Source: Frigoribacterium sp. CG_9.8
Lineage (GTDB): Bacteria > Actinomycetota > Actinomycetes > Actinomycetales > Microbacteriaceae
Length of the DNA stretch: 64,000 bases
Assembly (NCBI RefSeq): GCF_015751965.1
Contig: NZ_JADOVH010000002.1
Coordinates: forward strand, 434,001 to 498,000
Direction of reading: 5' to 3'
Shown: positions 1 through 9,559 of the stretch, piece after piece
Position numbering within the stretch: position 1 is the first letter of the stretch
Layout of the letters: every line of letters begins with the position of its first letter
Notes under the pieces: model-generated
Database searches by the model: none
What the model was told of the DNA's origin: nothing
What the model saw: only the letters and a program-made list of their open reading frames with translations
Program-made: the position numbers and the translations under genes

Positions 1-1
1 G

Positions 2-745
2 CGGGATGTCGAAGACTCGATCGTGCGGATCACCCAGCTCGCGCGGGCATCCGGAATCCACCTCGTACTTGCGACCCAGCGGCCATCGGTCGACGTTGTC
101 ACGGGACTCATCAAGGCCAATGTGCCCTCCCGCCTCGCCTTCGCCGTGTCGAGCATGACGGACTCCCGCGTGATCCTCGACCAGCCGGGCGCTGACAAGC
201 TGATCGGCCAGGGCGACGCACTGTTTCTGCCGATGGGTGCGTCGAAGGCCATCCGGGTGCAGGGGGCGTGGGTGACCGAGAGCGAGGTCGCCGCGGTCGT
301 GCAGCATGTGACTCGCCAGGCGCGGCCCGACTATCGCACCGACGTGGCTGCCACCGCCGAGAAGAAGCAGATCGACGGTGACATCGGTGGCGACCTCGAG
401 GTGTTGCTCGCGGCGGCCGAACTCGTAGTGAGCACTCAATTTGGCTCGACCTCGATGCTGCAACGCAAGCTCCGGGTCGGATTCGCGAAGGCCGGCCGCC
501 TGATGGACCTGCTCGAGTCGCGCGACATCGTTGGTCCGTCCGAGGGATCGAAGGCGCGTGATGTTCTTGTCGCTCCGGAACAACTGCCCGGGGTCCTTGC
601 GAAACTGCGCGGAGAGGATGGGCCAGCAATTGCGGCAACCGATGATCGTTACTCGGCCGATCCGGTGGGCGACTCGACGAGCGGATACGATGAGGTCCAC
701 GTGAGCACAGGCGAAGACGCGTGGAATCTGACCGGCAGGGAGTGA
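2..745 (+). CDS. ftsK: DNA translocase FtsK, C-terminal part (5' end outside window)
   Basis: This is the C-terminal 247 codons of the septum-associated DNA translocase that pumps and deconcatenates chromosome termini before division. The reading frame is open from base 2, so the start lies upstream. The visible part carries the end of the motor domain (ATQRP near the start, then the segment containing [16 protein letters not shown]) and, after about residue 130, the winged-helix gamma domain that reads KOPS sequences (the run [14 protein letters not shown] followed by a [17 protein letters not shown] helix-turn). The stop lies 5 bp before the pgsA start. The order ftsK-pgsA-cinA-clgR matches the mycobacterial ftsK-pgsA3-clgR neighbourhood. 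Confidence 0.95.
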   Translation, partial: RDVEDSIVRITQLARASGIHLVLATQRPSVDVVTGLIKANVPSRLAFAVSSMTDSRVILDQPGADKLIGQGDALFLPMGASKAIRVQGAWVTESEVAAVVQHVTRQARPDYRTDVAATAEKKQIDGDIGGDLEVLLAAAELVVSTQFGSTSMLQRKLRVGFAKAGRLMDLLESRDIVGPSEGSKARDVLVAPEQLPGVLAKLRGEDGPAIAATDDRYSADPVGDSTSGYDEVHVSTGEDAWNLTGRE

Positions 746-750
746 GAGTC

Positions 751-1422
751 ATGGCAGTGCCCGAATCTGTGGCCCCGGCATCCGGTGAGGCGTCTGCAGC
801 TTCGGCGAAGCGGACGAATCCGCTTCGCGGGCGAGTGGTGCGAGCCGGTGACACCCCGGCGAGCACGGGCAATGTCGCCAACATCATCACGGTGATTCGC
901 ATTTTCATGGCCCCGGCGTTTATCTGGCTCCTTCTCGCTGATGCTGGCCAGCTCGGCCACCTGCGATACATCGCCGCCGGGCTGTTTCTCCTCGCGATCA
1001 TTACGGACACTGTGGACGGCATCCTCGCCCGCCGGCAAAATCTCGTGACCGACTTCGGCAAGATTCTCGACCCGATTGCAGACAAGATCCTCATCGGTAG
1101 TGCACTTGTCGCGCTCTCGATCCTCGGCGAGCTGTGGTGGTGGGTTACGATCGTGATTCTGATCCGCGAGTTCGGCATCACCATCTTCCGGTTCGCGGTG
1201 ATCCGCACTCGAGTCATCCCCGCGGTCGCAAGTGGCAAACTCAAGACGATTTTGCAGGCCGTGGCCATCTCACTGTTGCTCTTTCCGTTCTGGACGCTCG
1301 TCGGCCAGTGGGAACACTGGGTCGGATGGATTGTCATGGCTGTCGCGCTCGTGCTCACCGTGGTCTCCGGTGCGGACTTCATTGTCAAATACCGCCAGCA
1401 GAACCGCGTCGCAGCGGCCTGA
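751..1422 (+). CDS. pgsA: CDP-diacylglycerol-glycerol-3-phosphate 3-phosphatidyltransferase
   Basis: This integral membrane enzyme joins CDP-diacylglycerol and glycerol-3-phosphate to make phosphatidylglycerol phosphate. The 223-residue product has the full CDP-alcohol phosphotransferase motif: D86, D89, G90, A93, R94, G103, D107 and D111. Several hydrophobic spans follow. An in-frame GTG exists at 721, but ATG at 751 is preferred because it follows the purine-rich GGCAGGGAG at about 734 and matches the usual family length. It lies just after ftsK, and its stop falls inside a 12-bp tandem repeat from which cinA starts. A second family member lies at 62537-63157. Confidence 0.92.
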   Translation: MAVPESVAPASGEASAASAKRTNPLRGRVVRAGDTPASTGNVANIITVIRIFMAPAFIWLLLADAGQLGHLRYIAAGLFLLAIITDTVDGILARRQNLVTDFGKILDPIADKILIGSALVALSILGELWWWVTIVILIREFGITIFRFAVIRTRVIPAVASGKLKTILQAVAISLLLFPFWTLVGQWEHWVGWIVMAVALVLTVVSGADFIVKYRQQNRVAAA

Positions 1423-1453
1423 GCTGATGCCTGAGCTGATGTCTGAGCTGATG
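1418..1453 (+). repeat. Three 12-bp tandem units at the pgsA/cinA junction
   Basis: The unit CCTGAGCTGATG is repeated three times, with the third starting TCTG. The pgsA stop codon TGA lies in unit 1, and every unit supplies an in-frame ATG for cinA at 1427, 1439 and 1451. Confidence 0.9.
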
Positions 1454-2014
1454 TCCGAGCAGCGCACAGCGGATGGCGCAGCGCAGGTTGTCGCAGCACA
1501 GGACGGCGCAGCACAGGACGGCGCAGCGCAGGATGTCGCAGCACAGGTTGTCGCCGTGCTGATCGAGCGCGGACTCACCATTGCGGTGGCCGAGTCGCTC
1601 ACCGGGGGACTGCTCGCCGCTGCGCTCATCGGGGTTGCCGGTGCCTCCGCCACTGTGCTCGGCGGGGTCGTGGCCTATAACACCGCGCTGAAGCACAGCG
1701 TTATCGGGGTAGATGCAGATCTGCTCGCGCAACAGGGGCCGGTGCATCCCGAGGTTGCCAGGCAGATGGCCGATCGGGTGAGATCCGCTCTCGCGGTGAA
1801 CGGAGTGCCTGCCGACATCGGGCTGTCGACGACCGGGGTCGCAGGTCCGGGACCGCAGGGAGAGCATCCGGCAGGTACCGTCTATCTCGGATTCGCGATC
1901 GGTGACGATGTGAGTTCGCTGAGACTCGAACTTACGGGAGACCGAGAGGCAATCCGTAACGGGACCGTCTCCGAATCCCTGTCACGGTTGATAATGGCCC
2001 TTGAATCCCGGTGA
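1427..2014 (+). CDS. cinA: CinA-family nicotinamide-nucleotide amidase (PncC-type)
   Basis: The 195-residue product is a stand-alone CinA C-terminal domain, the family whose members deamidate nicotinamide mononucleotide for NAD salvage. Family motifs are clear: AESLTGG with the predicted nucleophile S57, YNTALK at 84-89, and TTGVAGPG at about 135-142. The first 45 residues are unusual, made of MSEL repeats and five AAQxx pentapeptides (15-bp units at 1478-1552). Three ATG codons (1427, 1439, 1451) are equally placed, so the exact start is uncertain. The gene sits between pgsA and clgR, as in other actinomycetes. Confidence 0.88.
   Translation: MPELMSELMSEQRTADGAAQVVAAQDGAAQDGAAQDVAAQVVAVLIERGLTIAVAESLTGGLLAAALIGVAGASATVLGGVVAYNTALKHSVIGVDADLLAQQGPVHPEVARQMADRVRSALAVNGVPADIGLSTTGVAGPGPQGEHPAGTVYLGFAIGDDVSSLRLELTGDREAIRNGTVSESLSRLIMALESR
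1478..1552 (+). repeat. Five 15-bp in-frame units in the cinA leader
   Basis: Units encode AAQVV, AAQDG, AAQDG, AAQDV and AAQVV. The 15-bp length keeps the frame. The repeats lie upstream of the conserved CinA domain, so they form a leader and not part of the catalytic core. Confidence 0.9.
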
Positions 2015-2215
2015 GGTTGCCGGCACTCTTTCTCGTTTCGATCTCGTTACATCGCAGTGATTCACAAGCGGTATACAGATGTCGCTGGCTAGTGTTTTAG
2101 GTAGTGGTGATTGCGTGGTATTGGTTTGCTGGGCAGGAATTAGCACGCAGTCACCGTGGTTATGGTTTGTGTAGTCGTGGTTTACGACTCAGTTGGGTTA
2201 GAGGAGGAGAGTCCA

Positions 2216-2524
2216 ATGGTTCTAGTTCGTCAAGAAATCGGTGACGTGCTCCGGGACTTTCGCCTGCAGAAGGGCCGCACCCTTCGACAGGTCGCGAGTA
2301 AGGCAAGCGTCGCTCTCGGCTATCTCAGCGAGGTGGAGCGTGGCCAGAAAGAGGCAAGCTCCGAAATCCTCGCGTCCGTTGCGGACGCACTCGAGACGCC
2401 GATCTCAGTGATCATGCGAGAAGTGGGCGAGCGCTTCGCAGTAATCGAGGGAATCAACATCATTCCCGACACCGTCCCCGACGACCTCGTCGCGGACTTC
2501 GACTCGGGACTCGTTACCCGCTAA
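2216..2524 (+). CDS. clgR: XRE-family regulator, ClgR-like
   Basis: The 102-residue protein is an XRE-type helix-turn-helix regulator resembling ClgR, which activates clp protease and stress genes in Streptomyces, corynebacteria and mycobacteria. The HTH spans roughly residues 10-65 (RLQKGRTLRQVASKASV, then GYLSEVERGQKEAS). ATG 2216 is chosen because GAGGAGGAG at 2201-2209 is an excellent ribosome site, although an upstream in-frame start exists. Its position after pgsA-cinA and before recA is the classical clgR location. The upstream 200 bases (2015-2215) must hold its promoter, but no operator could be assigned by eye. The protein ends LVTR, without an obvious small-residue degradation tail. 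Confidence 0.85.
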   Translation: MVLVRQEIGDVLRDFRLQKGRTLRQVASKASVALGYLSEVERGQKEASSEILASVADALETPISVIMREVGERFAVIEGINIIPDTVPDDLVADFDSGLVTR

Positions 2525-2557
2525 AACGTACCGGACCGGCACGGTGTGGCCGGTCTG

Positions 2558-2597
2558 CACACCACTGCCCGGCTCGTGAGAGCCGGGCAGTGGTGTG
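2558..2597 (+). terminator. Strong hairpin terminator after clgR
   Basis: A perfect 18-bp inverted repeat (2558-2575 with 2580-2597) closes a GTGA tetraloop. There is no T-tract, which is common for actinobacterial terminators. It sits 34 bp after the clgR stop. Confidence 0.75.
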
Positions 2598-2600
2598 TCC

Positions 2601-2679
2601 GGGACAGTCTCCGTTGTCCGGGACAGTCCCTGGTGGAGTTGGGACAGTCCCTGGTCGCGCAGGTCGCGCAGGTCGCGCA
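2601..2679 (+). repeat. Short direct repeats before the DUF3046 gene
   Basis: GGGACAGTC occurs at 2601, 2620 and 2641, and the 9-mer GGTCGCGCA occurs three times in tandem at 2653-2679. Just after, at about 2685-2697, comes CCGTATCGAGACC, the right half of the dispersed element found intact at 30225, 31817 and 31870. Confidence 0.8.
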
Positions 2680-2712
2680 GCGTCCGTATCGAGACCCCGA
2701 TACGCTTAACGG

Positions 2713-2943
2713 ATGCGACTCAGCCAGTTCTGGACCGCCGTCGCCGACGAGTTCGGCCCGGCCATCGGTCGCACACTCGTGCATGATCTGGTGCTCGGCG
2801 AACTCGGGGATCTCACAGCTGAACAGGCACTCGCAAAGGGCCTCGACATCCGCGACACGTGGCTTGCTCTGTGCCGTGCGACGGACGTGCCTGAGCCGCG
2901 GAGGCATGGCGTGGGTAACCGCGATCCGAAACCTGGGCACTAA
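2713..2943 (+). CDS. DUF3046 family small protein
   Basis: This 76-residue acidic protein begins MRLSQFWTAVADEFG and has the run LVHDLVLGELGDLTA. It looks like the DUF3046 family found next to recA across Actinobacteria. Its function is unknown. Its stop overlaps the stop of the convergent PAP2 gene (TAA at 2941-2943 against TAG on the other strand at 2942-2940). Confidence 0.85.
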   Translation: MRLSQFWTAVADEFGPAIGRTLVHDLVLGELGDLTAEQALAKGLDIRDTWLALCRATDVPEPRRHGVGNRDPKPGH

Positions 2944-3626
2944 CGGCGAACGCGCTTCACCAGCGAGCGGATTCCCCCCACCGCAGCCCACACCGCGAGC
3001 CCCATTGCGACCCCGAGTGCGGTGTCGCTGGCCGTATCAGTGAACCAGTGCAGGTTGAGGTAGAGGCGGCTGTACCCCATGGCCACGACGTAGATTACGC
3101 CGATGGCGGTGAACCACCAATGTCGCACCAGCAGTGCGAGCACCACAATGAGCGAAGCGGCGACCGCGGAGTGACCGGATGGATAGGCCGAGAGGGAGAC
3201 GACAATCTCCCGGTGCGGTGGACGCGGTCGATCGAAGACGGCCTTGAGGAATCCGACAGCCCACTGGGTGAGCGGTTGCAGCGGCAGCACCACGAGGGCG
3301 GCCCAGACTCCTCGGGTCAGCAGGAGTAGGACTGCGGCGATCGCCGGAATCACAAACAGGGCGACATTCCCGCCACCAACCTGGTTGAGCACGAGAGACG
3401 GACCCGTGAGCCACGGAGCCCGAAATCCCGAGATCGCTCGGTAGAGAGACTGATCCACAGTCGTGGGCCGTCCTGAGAGCACACTGATGATGATCGCTCC
3501 ACCCACCAGGCAGAGGGCGAGGGACACCGCGGCGACGAGCATCGCGATCCAGCGGGATCGACTGTTGGCCCAGGCGTGGTCGATCCGGAGAGCGCGGGAG
3601 GTTTTTTTGAAGGTGCCGGGGGACAT
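2940..3626 (-). CDS. PAP2-superfamily membrane phosphatase
   Basis: The 228-residue membrane protein belongs to the type-2 phosphatidic acid phosphatase superfamily, which hydrolyses lipid phosphates or undecaprenyl pyrophosphate. All three signature motifs are present: K128 with RPRP 133-136, PSGH 149-152, and S186-R187 with H193 and D197. About five or six hydrophobic segments surround them. ATG at 3626 is preferred because the upstream alternative at 3719 adds a cysteine-rich non-hydrophobic leader with no clear ribosome site. The true substrate cannot be decided from sequence. It converges on the DUF3046 gene and diverges from recA. Confidence 0.85.
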   Translation of the reverse strand: MSPGTFKKTSRALRIDHAWANSRSRWIAMLVAAVSLALCLVGGAIIISVLSGRPTTVDQSLYRAISGFRAPWLTGPSLVLNQVGGGNVALFVIPAIAAVLLLLTRGVWAALVVLPLQPLTQWAVGFLKAVFDRPRPPHREIVVSLSAYPSGHSAVAASLIVVLALLVRHWWFTAIGVIYVVAMGYSRLYLNLHWFTDTASDTALGVAMGLAVWAAVGGIRSLVKRVRR

Positions 3627-3711
3627 GGTCCAATTCTCGCCGACGTCGGCGGTATCCGACAGGTGCGGGCCGATTGGCTTCGAATCCGGGCAACACGCCG
3701 GGGCGTAACAT

Positions 3712-3727
3712 TCGAACATTTCTTCGG
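3712..3727 (+). promoter_or_regulatory. Possible weak SOS (LexA) box upstream of recA
   Basis: TCGAAC-N4-CTTCGG has one perfect half of the actinobacterial consensus TCGAAC-N4-GTTCGA and four of six matches in the other half. It lies about 220 bp before the recA start. The placement is plausible, but the match is imperfect. Confidence 0.35.
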
Positions 3728-3945
3728 TGTGGCGTAGTCTCCCTCACAGCGGTAAAAAACAATAAGTAGTGCACGGTGTTTCCCCGGAAGGCAGCAATGT
3801 CCCCGGTGTGGCGTACGGTTCGACGAGTTGGACAAAGCCGCCAACAACAGCCTTGTCGCAGGTTGTGAGCACCCTGCAGGATCGGTGCTTTCAACGAAAC
3901 GGCAGCCTATAGGCGCACCACCTCGACGCTAGAAGGAGCACGACA

Positions 3946-5202
3946 ATGCCATCAGTTGCAGATCGCGAAAAATCCCTTGAGACCGCCCTCGCCCAGATTG
4001 ACCGCCAATTCGGCAAGGGCTCCGTCATGCGCCTCGGCAGTGATGAGCGGGCTCCCGTTGCGGTGATCCCTACCGGCTCGATCGCGCTGGATGTCGCGCT
4101 CGGTATCGGGGGGCTCCCACGTGGTCGCATTGTGGAGATCTACGGCCCGGAGTCCTCGGGCAAGACCACACTCACACTCCATGCCATCGCCAATGCTCAA
4201 AAGGCCGGTGGAATTGCCGCCTTCATCGACGCGGAACACGCCCTTGACCCTGAGTATGCCAAGGCCCTCGGCGTAGATATCGATGCACTCCTGGTGTCCC
4301 AGCCCGATACCGGAGAGCAGGCGCTTGAGATCGCGGACATGCTGATCCGCTCCGGTTCGATCGACCTCGTCGTCATCGACTCCGTTGCGGCGCTCGTGCC
4401 CCGCGCCGAGATCGAAGGTGAGATGGGTGATTCACACGTCGGTCTTCAGGCTCGACTCATGTCGCAGGCTCTTCGTAAACTCACCGGTGGGCTCAGCCAG
4501 ACCAACACAACGATGATCTTCATCAACCAACTGCGCGAGAAGATCGGCGTATTCTTTGGCTCGCCTGAGACCACTGCGGGAGGCAAGGCACTCAAGTTCT
4601 ATGCCTCCGTGCGCCTCGACATCCGTCGCATCGAGACCCTCAAAGAGGGAACGGATGCCGTCGGTAACCGAACCCGGGTCAAGGTCGTAAAGAACAAGAT
4701 GGCGCCACCGTTCAAGCAGGCCGAATTCGACATCCTCTATGGCACCGGCATCTCCCGCGAGGGCAGCCTCATCGACTTCGGCGTCGAACACGAGATCGTG
4801 CGCAAGTCGGGAGCGTGGTACACCTACGACGGTGACCAGCTGGGACAGGGCAAAGAGAACTCCCGCAAGTATCTGATCGAGCACGCCGCCACCGCCAACG
4901 AGATCGAAGACAAGATCAAGGCCAAGCTCGGCATCATGGGTGACGCAAAGGTGGCAGCAGCAGCAGCATCGCGCGCGAAGGCGGATGCCAATGCAGAACT
5001 GGCAGCGGCGAAGTCTGCGGGCACCCTGACGGCGGCGTCGACTCCCGCGAAGGGTGCGCGTGCCAGTGCCGCTGGAGCCAAGGCGGCGGCCAACGCCAGT
5101 GCCAGCGCCAACGCCAACGCCAACACCACTGCTCTGCGCGACAGCAACACCGCACTCGATAACAGCACCGGTCTCGATATTCGCACCGCGATCGGGGCCT
5201 AG
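3946..5202 (+). CDS. recA: Recombinase RecA
   Basis: RecA is the ATP-dependent strand-exchange protein of homologous recombination and the co-protease for LexA cleavage. The Walker A loop GPESSGKTT is at residues 67-75, [10 protein letters not shown] forms Walker B, and the DNA-binding loop region containing [10 protein letters not shown] is intact. AGAAGGAG precedes ATG 3946. At 418 residues it is longer than the usual 340-360. The excess is a C-terminal Ala/Ser/Asn-rich tail from about residue 345, containing 6-bp repeats around 5089-5130. recX starts 3 bp after the stop, so the two are translated together. Confidence 0.97.
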   Translation: MPSVADREKSLETALAQIDRQFGKGSVMRLGSDERAPVAVIPTGSIALDVALGIGGLPRGRIVEIYGPESSGKTTLTLHAIANAQKAGGIAAFIDAEHALDPEYAKALGVDIDALLVSQPDTGEQALEIADMLIRSGSIDLVVIDSVAALVPRAEIEGEMGDSHVGLQARLMSQALRKLTGGLSQTNTTMIFINQLREKIGVFFGSPETTAGGKALKFYASVRLDIRRIETLKEGTDAVGNRTRVKVVKNKMAPPFKQAEFDILYGTGISREGSLIDFGVEHEIVRKSGAWYTYDGDQLGQGKENSRKYLIEHAATANEIEDKIKAKLGIMGDAKVAAAAASRAKADANAELAAAKSAGTLTAASTPAKGARASAAGAKAAANASASANANANTTALRDSNTALDNSTGLDIRTAIGA

Positions 5203-5204
5203 TC

Positions 5205-6029
5205 ATGCTCTCCGGTGACGGCCAAAAGCTTGCGCGGGTCACGTACCTGCCCGGGGTTATCCCTGCCCCTGCGCTTGCGGAACCGTCACCGGAGAGTGAC
5301 CAACCCGCAGCCGTGGATGCCCCGGTGCTGCCTGACTTCGTGTCCTTCTTTGGAGGGCCAGGCTTTGGAGGGACAGCCGGATCAGGCTCTGGCGCAGAAC
5401 CTGCTGATTCGGATGCTGCTGATTCGGACGCGGCTGATTCGGACGCGGCTGATTCGGACGCGGCTGATTCGGCCGCTGCTGATTCGGACGCTGCGGACAC
5501 AGAGTCTGCCTCTACGGATTCGACCGATTCAGGTCACCGCGGCGCGCGCCGAGAGGTGCGTGCGGAGAATGTCAGCATGCACGCTCTCACCCGTCGCGGG
5601 ATGTCGCGCTGGGAGCTGCAGAAGACACTGCTCTCCCGTGAACTGGATCCGGATGTTGTCGAGGCGGAACTTGAGCGGTTGGAACGGGTCGGTCTTCTTG
5701 ATGATGCCGCCCTTGCCGAGACTTTCGTGCGCACGCAGCATGAGCGCAAGGGATTGGGGCGCGGCGCCATTACGGCAGAGTTGCGCCGCCGGCATGTCGA
5801 CCAGAAGCATATCGAGGCCGCGCTTGAGCAGATCGATGACGATGGCGAACAGACTCGCGCGAACGAACTCGCGCTCAAGCGTGCTGGTCAGTTGAGCTCG
5901 TACGACTTCGAAACAGCCAAGCGCCGCCTGTACGGGTTTCTCGCACGAAAAGGCTACTCGTCAGGGGTGGTCCGGGTCGCGGTCGATTCAGCACTCTCTG
6001 CCCGGTCGAGCGGCGTGCGGTTCCGCTAG
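5205..6029 (+). CDS. recX: Regulatory protein RecX
   Basis: RecX binds RecA filaments and limits their activity. The conserved three-helix RecX repeats occupy about residues 120-270 (HALTRRGMSRWELQKTL, then LERVGLLDDAALAETFV, then the ELRRRHVD region). The N-terminal 115 residues are an unusual acidic leader containing six AADSD-type pentapeptides at residues 67-96. The gene starts 3 bp after recA. The leader makes it about 100 residues longer than a typical RecX, and a later start cannot be fully excluded. Confidence 0.9.
   Translation: MLSGDGQKLARVTYLPGVIPAPALAEPSPESDQPAAVDAPVLPDFVSFFGGPGFGGTAGSGSGAEPADSDAADSDAADSDAADSDAADSAAADSDAADTESASTDSTDSGHRGARREVRAENVSMHALTRRGMSRWELQKTLLSRELDPDVVEAELERLERVGLLDDAALAETFVRTQHERKGLGRGAITAELRRRHVDQKHIEAALEQIDDDGEQTRANELALKRAGQLSSYDFETAKRRLYGFLARKGYSSGVVRVAVDSALSARSSGVRFR
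5403..5492 (+). repeat. Six 15-bp in-frame units in recX
   Basis: Units of GCTGATTCGGACGCG with small variations encode ADSDA six times (once ADSAA). They give an Asp/Ser-rich leader ahead of the RecX domain. Confidence 0.92.
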
Positions 6030-6085
6030 GGCTCTCCTGCTGTGGAGGACGCGCAGTCAGATCGGGCGGTTAAGATTGTGGCACC

Positions 6086-7642
6086 ATGACGATCACTGCA
6101 ACTCCACTGGTCTTTTCTGCCCAGCCCGCTGTTCCGCGCACCTATGAAGTGCGCACCTTCGGCTGCCAGATGAATGTGCACGATTCAGAACGGCTGAGTG
6201 GGTCGCTCGAGGCGGCAGGCTATGTGCGGGCTGTCGGCGGCACTGCGGATGTGGTGGTGATCAACACCTGCGCCGTTCGTGAGAACGCCGACAACAAGCT
6301 CTACGGGAATCTTGGATATCTCGCGTCGGTGAAGCAGAAGCACGAGGGAATGCAGATCGCCGTTGGAGGTTGTCTCGCCCAGAAAGATAAAAATGTCATC
6401 CTCGAGAAAGCGCCATGGGTCGACGTAGTTTTCGGCACCCACAACATGGGGTCGCTGCCCGCTCTTCTTGAACGTGCCCGTCACAACGGCGAGGCCCAAC
6501 TCGAGATTCTCGAGTCCCTTGAGGTGTTTCCGTCTACTCTCCCCACGCGGCGGGAGTCCACCTACTCCGGGTGGGTGTCGATCTCGGTCGGATGCAATAA
6601 CACCTGCACATTTTGTATCGTGCCCGCTCTGCGCGGCAAGGAAAAGGATCGTCGACCCGGCGACATCCTCGCAGAGATCCAGGTGATCGTGGACGACGGT
6701 GCGATCGAAGTGACACTTCTCGGCCAGAACGTCAATTCCTACGGGGTCGAGTTTGGAGATCGGCAGGCGTTTGGCAAACTTTTGCGTGCAGCCGGGGAGA
6801 TCCGCGGTCTCGAGCGCATTCGATTCACCAGCCCTCACCCGGCCGCGTTCACCGACGATGTGATCGACGCCATGGCCGAAACCCGCGCGGTGATGCCACA
6901 GCTGCACATGCCACTGCAGTCCGGTTCGGATCGCATCCTCAAGGCCATGCGCCGCAGCTACCGGTCGGACAAGTTCCTCGGCATCCTCGACCGCGTGCGG
7001 GCCCGAATTCCGAATGCGGCGATCTCCACCGACATCATTGTGGGGTTCCCCGGCGAGACCGAAGAGGACTTTCAAGAGACCCTTCGCGTAGTCGAGCGTG
7101 CACGATTCGCCACTGCATTCACATTTCAGTATTCAATCCGTGAGGGCACCCCGGCTGCGACCATGGACGATCAGGTTCCGAAGTCTGTCGTGCAGGAGCG
7201 CTATGAGCGTCTCGTTGCGCTGCAGGATCGCATCGCCTGGGAGGAGAACCGAGCGCTCATCGGAACTGAGGTCGAGGTTCTGGTCGGGGCCGAAGGGTCC
7301 AAAGACGCCGACACCCATCGCCAGTCCGGCCGTGCCGAAGACAGTCGGCTGGTTCATTTCGAAGTACCCCCGCACAGTGATCTGCCGCGGCCCGGGGACA
7401 TCGTTTCTGTGAAAATCTCCGACGCCAAGCCGTTCTATCTGCTCGCGGATTCCGCTGATGGCGCGCCGCTGCGCATCCGGCGCACCAGCGCTGGGGATGC
7501 CTGGGATCGTGCCGAGGCTGACTCCTGCGCCGTTCCATCCCCGGCTACTTCGGCACCCGCTCCGGCGCGTGTCTCGCTCGGTCTTCCCACCCTGCGGATC
7601 GCGACGGCACCGATCTACGACCTGGATGACGGGCAGCGCTAG
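6086..7642 (+). CDS. miaB: tRNA-2-methylthio-N6-dimethylallyladenosine synthase MiaB
   Basis: MiaB is a radical-SAM methylthiotransferase that adds a methylthio group to i6A37 of tRNAs. The N-terminal cluster ligands are C27, C62 and C96. The radical-SAM motif CNNTCTFC supplies C170, C174 and C177. A TRAM-like region follows around residues 385-460. At 518 residues it is somewhat long because of a C-terminal tail. miaA begins 5 bp after the stop, placing two successive enzymes for A37 modification in one transcript. Confidence 0.95.
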   Translation: MTITATPLVFSAQPAVPRTYEVRTFGCQMNVHDSERLSGSLEAAGYVRAVGGTADVVVINTCAVRENADNKLYGNLGYLASVKQKHEGMQIAVGGCLAQKDKNVILEKAPWVDVVFGTHNMGSLPALLERARHNGEAQLEILESLEVFPSTLPTRRESTYSGWVSISVGCNNTCTFCIVPALRGKEKDRRPGDILAEIQVIVDDGAIEVTLLGQNVNSYGVEFGDRQAFGKLLRAAGEIRGLERIRFTSPHPAAFTDDVIDAMAETRAVMPQLHMPLQSGSDRILKAMRRSYRSDKFLGILDRVRARIPNAAISTDIIVGFPGETEEDFQETLRVVERARFATAFTFQYSIREGTPAATMDDQVPKSVVQERYERLVALQDRIAWEENRALIGTEVEVLVGAEGSKDADTHRQSGRAEDSRLVHFEVPPHSDLPRPGDIVSVKISDAKPFYLLADSADGAPLRIRRTSAGDAWDRAEADSCAVPSPATSAPAPARVSLGLPTLRIATAPIYDLDDGQR

Positions 7643-7647
7643 CGGCG

Positions 7648-8559
7648 ATGCTCATCGTCATCGTCGGCGCTACCGGCACCGGCAAGTCGCGCTTCTCGCT
7701 TGATCTGGGGGAGCTGATCCGCTCCGAGGGCAGGCAAGCGGAAATCATCAATGCCGACGCCATGCAGCTCTATCGAGGTATGGATGTCGGCACGGCGAAG
7801 CTGCCCGTGAGCGAGCGGCGTGGCATCCCGCACCACCTTCTCGACGTTCTCGATCCTCGCGATGAGGCAAGCGTCTCGAAGTATCAGTCGGGTGCCCGGG
7901 CCGCCATTTGCGACATCCTCGACCGTGGCGCCGTGCCGATTCTGGTCGGCGGCTCCGGACTCTATGTGTCGTCAGTCGTTTACAACTTCCAGTTTCCGGC
8001 GACCGACCCCGTGATCCGTGCCCGGCTCGAGCAGGAGCTTCTCGACCGCGGTCCCGGGCTGCTCTACCGGGATCTGATGGCGGTGGACGCGGATGCTGCA
8101 GAAGCGATCGGTCCGCACAATGGGCGGCGGCTCGTGCGCGCGCTTGAGGTCGTGGAGATCACTGGCAAGCCCTTTGGATCCGGCCTACCCGCCGATTCGG
8201 ATCACTGGATGCGGACCACGTCGTTCGGCCTCAATACTACCCGCGATCGTCTGGTGAGCCGACTCGACGACCGTGTGGCCGATATGTGGACCCATGGGAT
8301 CGTCGAGGAGGCGCGCGCGCTTGAGGCCACGGGCCTGGGGCTAACCGCCTCGCGTGCCATCGGCTATTCCCAGGCATTCGGCCAGATTCGGGCAGAGCTA
8401 TCCGAGGCTGAGGCCATCGAGCAGACTCGCGTGCTCACCCGCAAGTATGCCCGGCGTCAGGTGGGCTGGTTTCGGCGGTATCCGCAGACGACCTGGCTCG
8501 ATTCGGACGACCCTGATCGAGTGGCCGCTGCCCGGCAGATACTCTTGGACCATGCCTGA
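7648..8559 (+). CDS. miaA: tRNA dimethylallyltransferase MiaA
   Basis: MiaA transfers the dimethylallyl group to A37 of tRNAs that read U-initial codons, making the substrate of MiaB. The P-loop GATGTGKS is at residues 7-14, the [15 protein letters not shown] region forms the substrate pocket, and VGGSGLY follows. At 303 residues the length is normal. It begins 5 bp after miaB and overlaps dapF by 8 bp. Confidence 0.95.
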   Translation: MLIVIVGATGTGKSRFSLDLGELIRSEGRQAEIINADAMQLYRGMDVGTAKLPVSERRGIPHHLLDVLDPRDEASVSKYQSGARAAICDILDRGAVPILVGGSGLYVSSVVYNFQFPATDPVIRARLEQELLDRGPGLLYRDLMAVDADAAEAIGPHNGRRLVRALEVVEITGKPFGSGLPADSDHWMRTTSFGLNTTRDRLVSRLDDRVADMWTHGIVEEARALEATGLGLTASRAIGYSQAFGQIRAELSEAEAIEQTRVLTRKYARRQVGWFRRYPQTTWLDSDDPDRVAAARQILLDHA

Positions 8560-9427
8560 CCTCCATTTCACCAAAGGCCACGGAACCGGAAATGACTTCG
8601 TGTTCTTCGCTGATCCCGAGGGGCTGATCGATCTGACTCCGGCACAGATCGCGGCTATCGCCGACCGCCATTTTGGGGTGGGCGGTGACGGGGTGATCCG
8701 GGCGGTGCGCTCGAAGAATCTGCCAGCGGGCGCCGCTGCCCTCGCCGAAGATGACGCGGCCGAATGGTTTATGGACTACCACAATGCCGACGGATCGCTG
8801 TCAGAGATGTGTGGCAATGGCATCCGTGTGTTCGCCAAGTTCCTGATCCAGAATGACCTGGCGGTGCTCGAGAAGGGGCAGACTCTGCCGATTGGCACAC
8901 GGAGCGGCGTTCGCGATCTGCAACGCAACGCCACCGGATTTCAAGTAGACCTTGGCCGGTGGTCGCTCCAGGGCGGAGAACCACTGGTGAGAGCGAAGAA
9001 CCTGTCTGTCGCGCGCCCCGGACTCGGCATCACCGTCGGCAATCCGCACGTCGTCGTCGCGCTGTCGAGCGACGACGAACTGGACAGCGCCGACCTGACC
9101 TTCATCCCCGTGCTCGAACCCGAGGCGGCAGAGGGCGCAAATGTGGAGTTCGTCGTGCCGATGGATCCCCTCGTCACAGACGGCGTTGGACGCATCCGGA
9201 TGCGCGTGCACGAGCGCGGCAGTGGGGAGACCCTGTCCTGCGGTACCGGAGCCGCGGCTGCGGCTCTCGCGACTCGGTACTGGGCGGGCGCCGGAGCGCC
9301 GAACCAGTGGCGCGTCGAGCTGCCGGGCGGAACGCTCGGAGTGCGGATGTGGGCTGCCGAGGATGGAGAGCACGTCTCGTTGAGCGGACCGGCCGAGCTG
9401 GTCTTCGAGGGCGACCTGACCTACTGA
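8552..9427 (+). CDS. dapF: Diaminopimelate epimerase
   Basis: DapF interconverts LL- and meso-diaminopimelate for lysine and peptidoglycan synthesis, without a cofactor. Both catalytic cysteines are visible: C87 in EMCGNG and C230 in SCGTGA. The start ATG 8552 lies inside the end of miaA and gives a 291-residue protein of normal size, starting [16 protein letters not shown]. Longer in-frame extensions run back into miaA and are not believed. Confidence 0.95.
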   Translation: MPDLHFTKGHGTGNDFVFFADPEGLIDLTPAQIAAIADRHFGVGGDGVIRAVRSKNLPAGAAALAEDDAAEWFMDYHNADGSLSEMCGNGIRVFAKFLIQNDLAVLEKGQTLPIGTRSGVRDLQRNATGFQVDLGRWSLQGGEPLVRAKNLSVARPGLGITVGNPHVVVALSSDDELDSADLTFIPVLEPEAAEGANVEFVVPMDPLVTDGVGRIRMRVHERGSGETLSCGTGAAAAALATRYWAGAGAPNQWRVELPGGTLGVRMWAAEDGEHVSLSGPAELVFEGDLTY

Positions 9428-9559
9428 CTGCTTCAGCGGCGGGGTTCATACTTCCGCACCCGCCCCGGGTTTGCGGCAGAGCAGCTGTTTTGTCGTTGGT
9501 ATTCGAGAAACCCTCGAGAATCTCGTGCTCGGATTCGTGATTGGGAGGATCCGTTCGGC

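Noticed and set aside
111-1544. 477-codon minus-strand frame across ftsK, pgsA and cinA
   Set aside because: It is an arginine/alanine-rich shadow typical of high-GC DNA, and three genuine genes occupy the other strand.
3037-3894. 285-codon minus-strand frame overlapping the PAP2 gene
   Set aside because: It is a shadow in another frame; the PAP2 frame has all three catalytic motifs.
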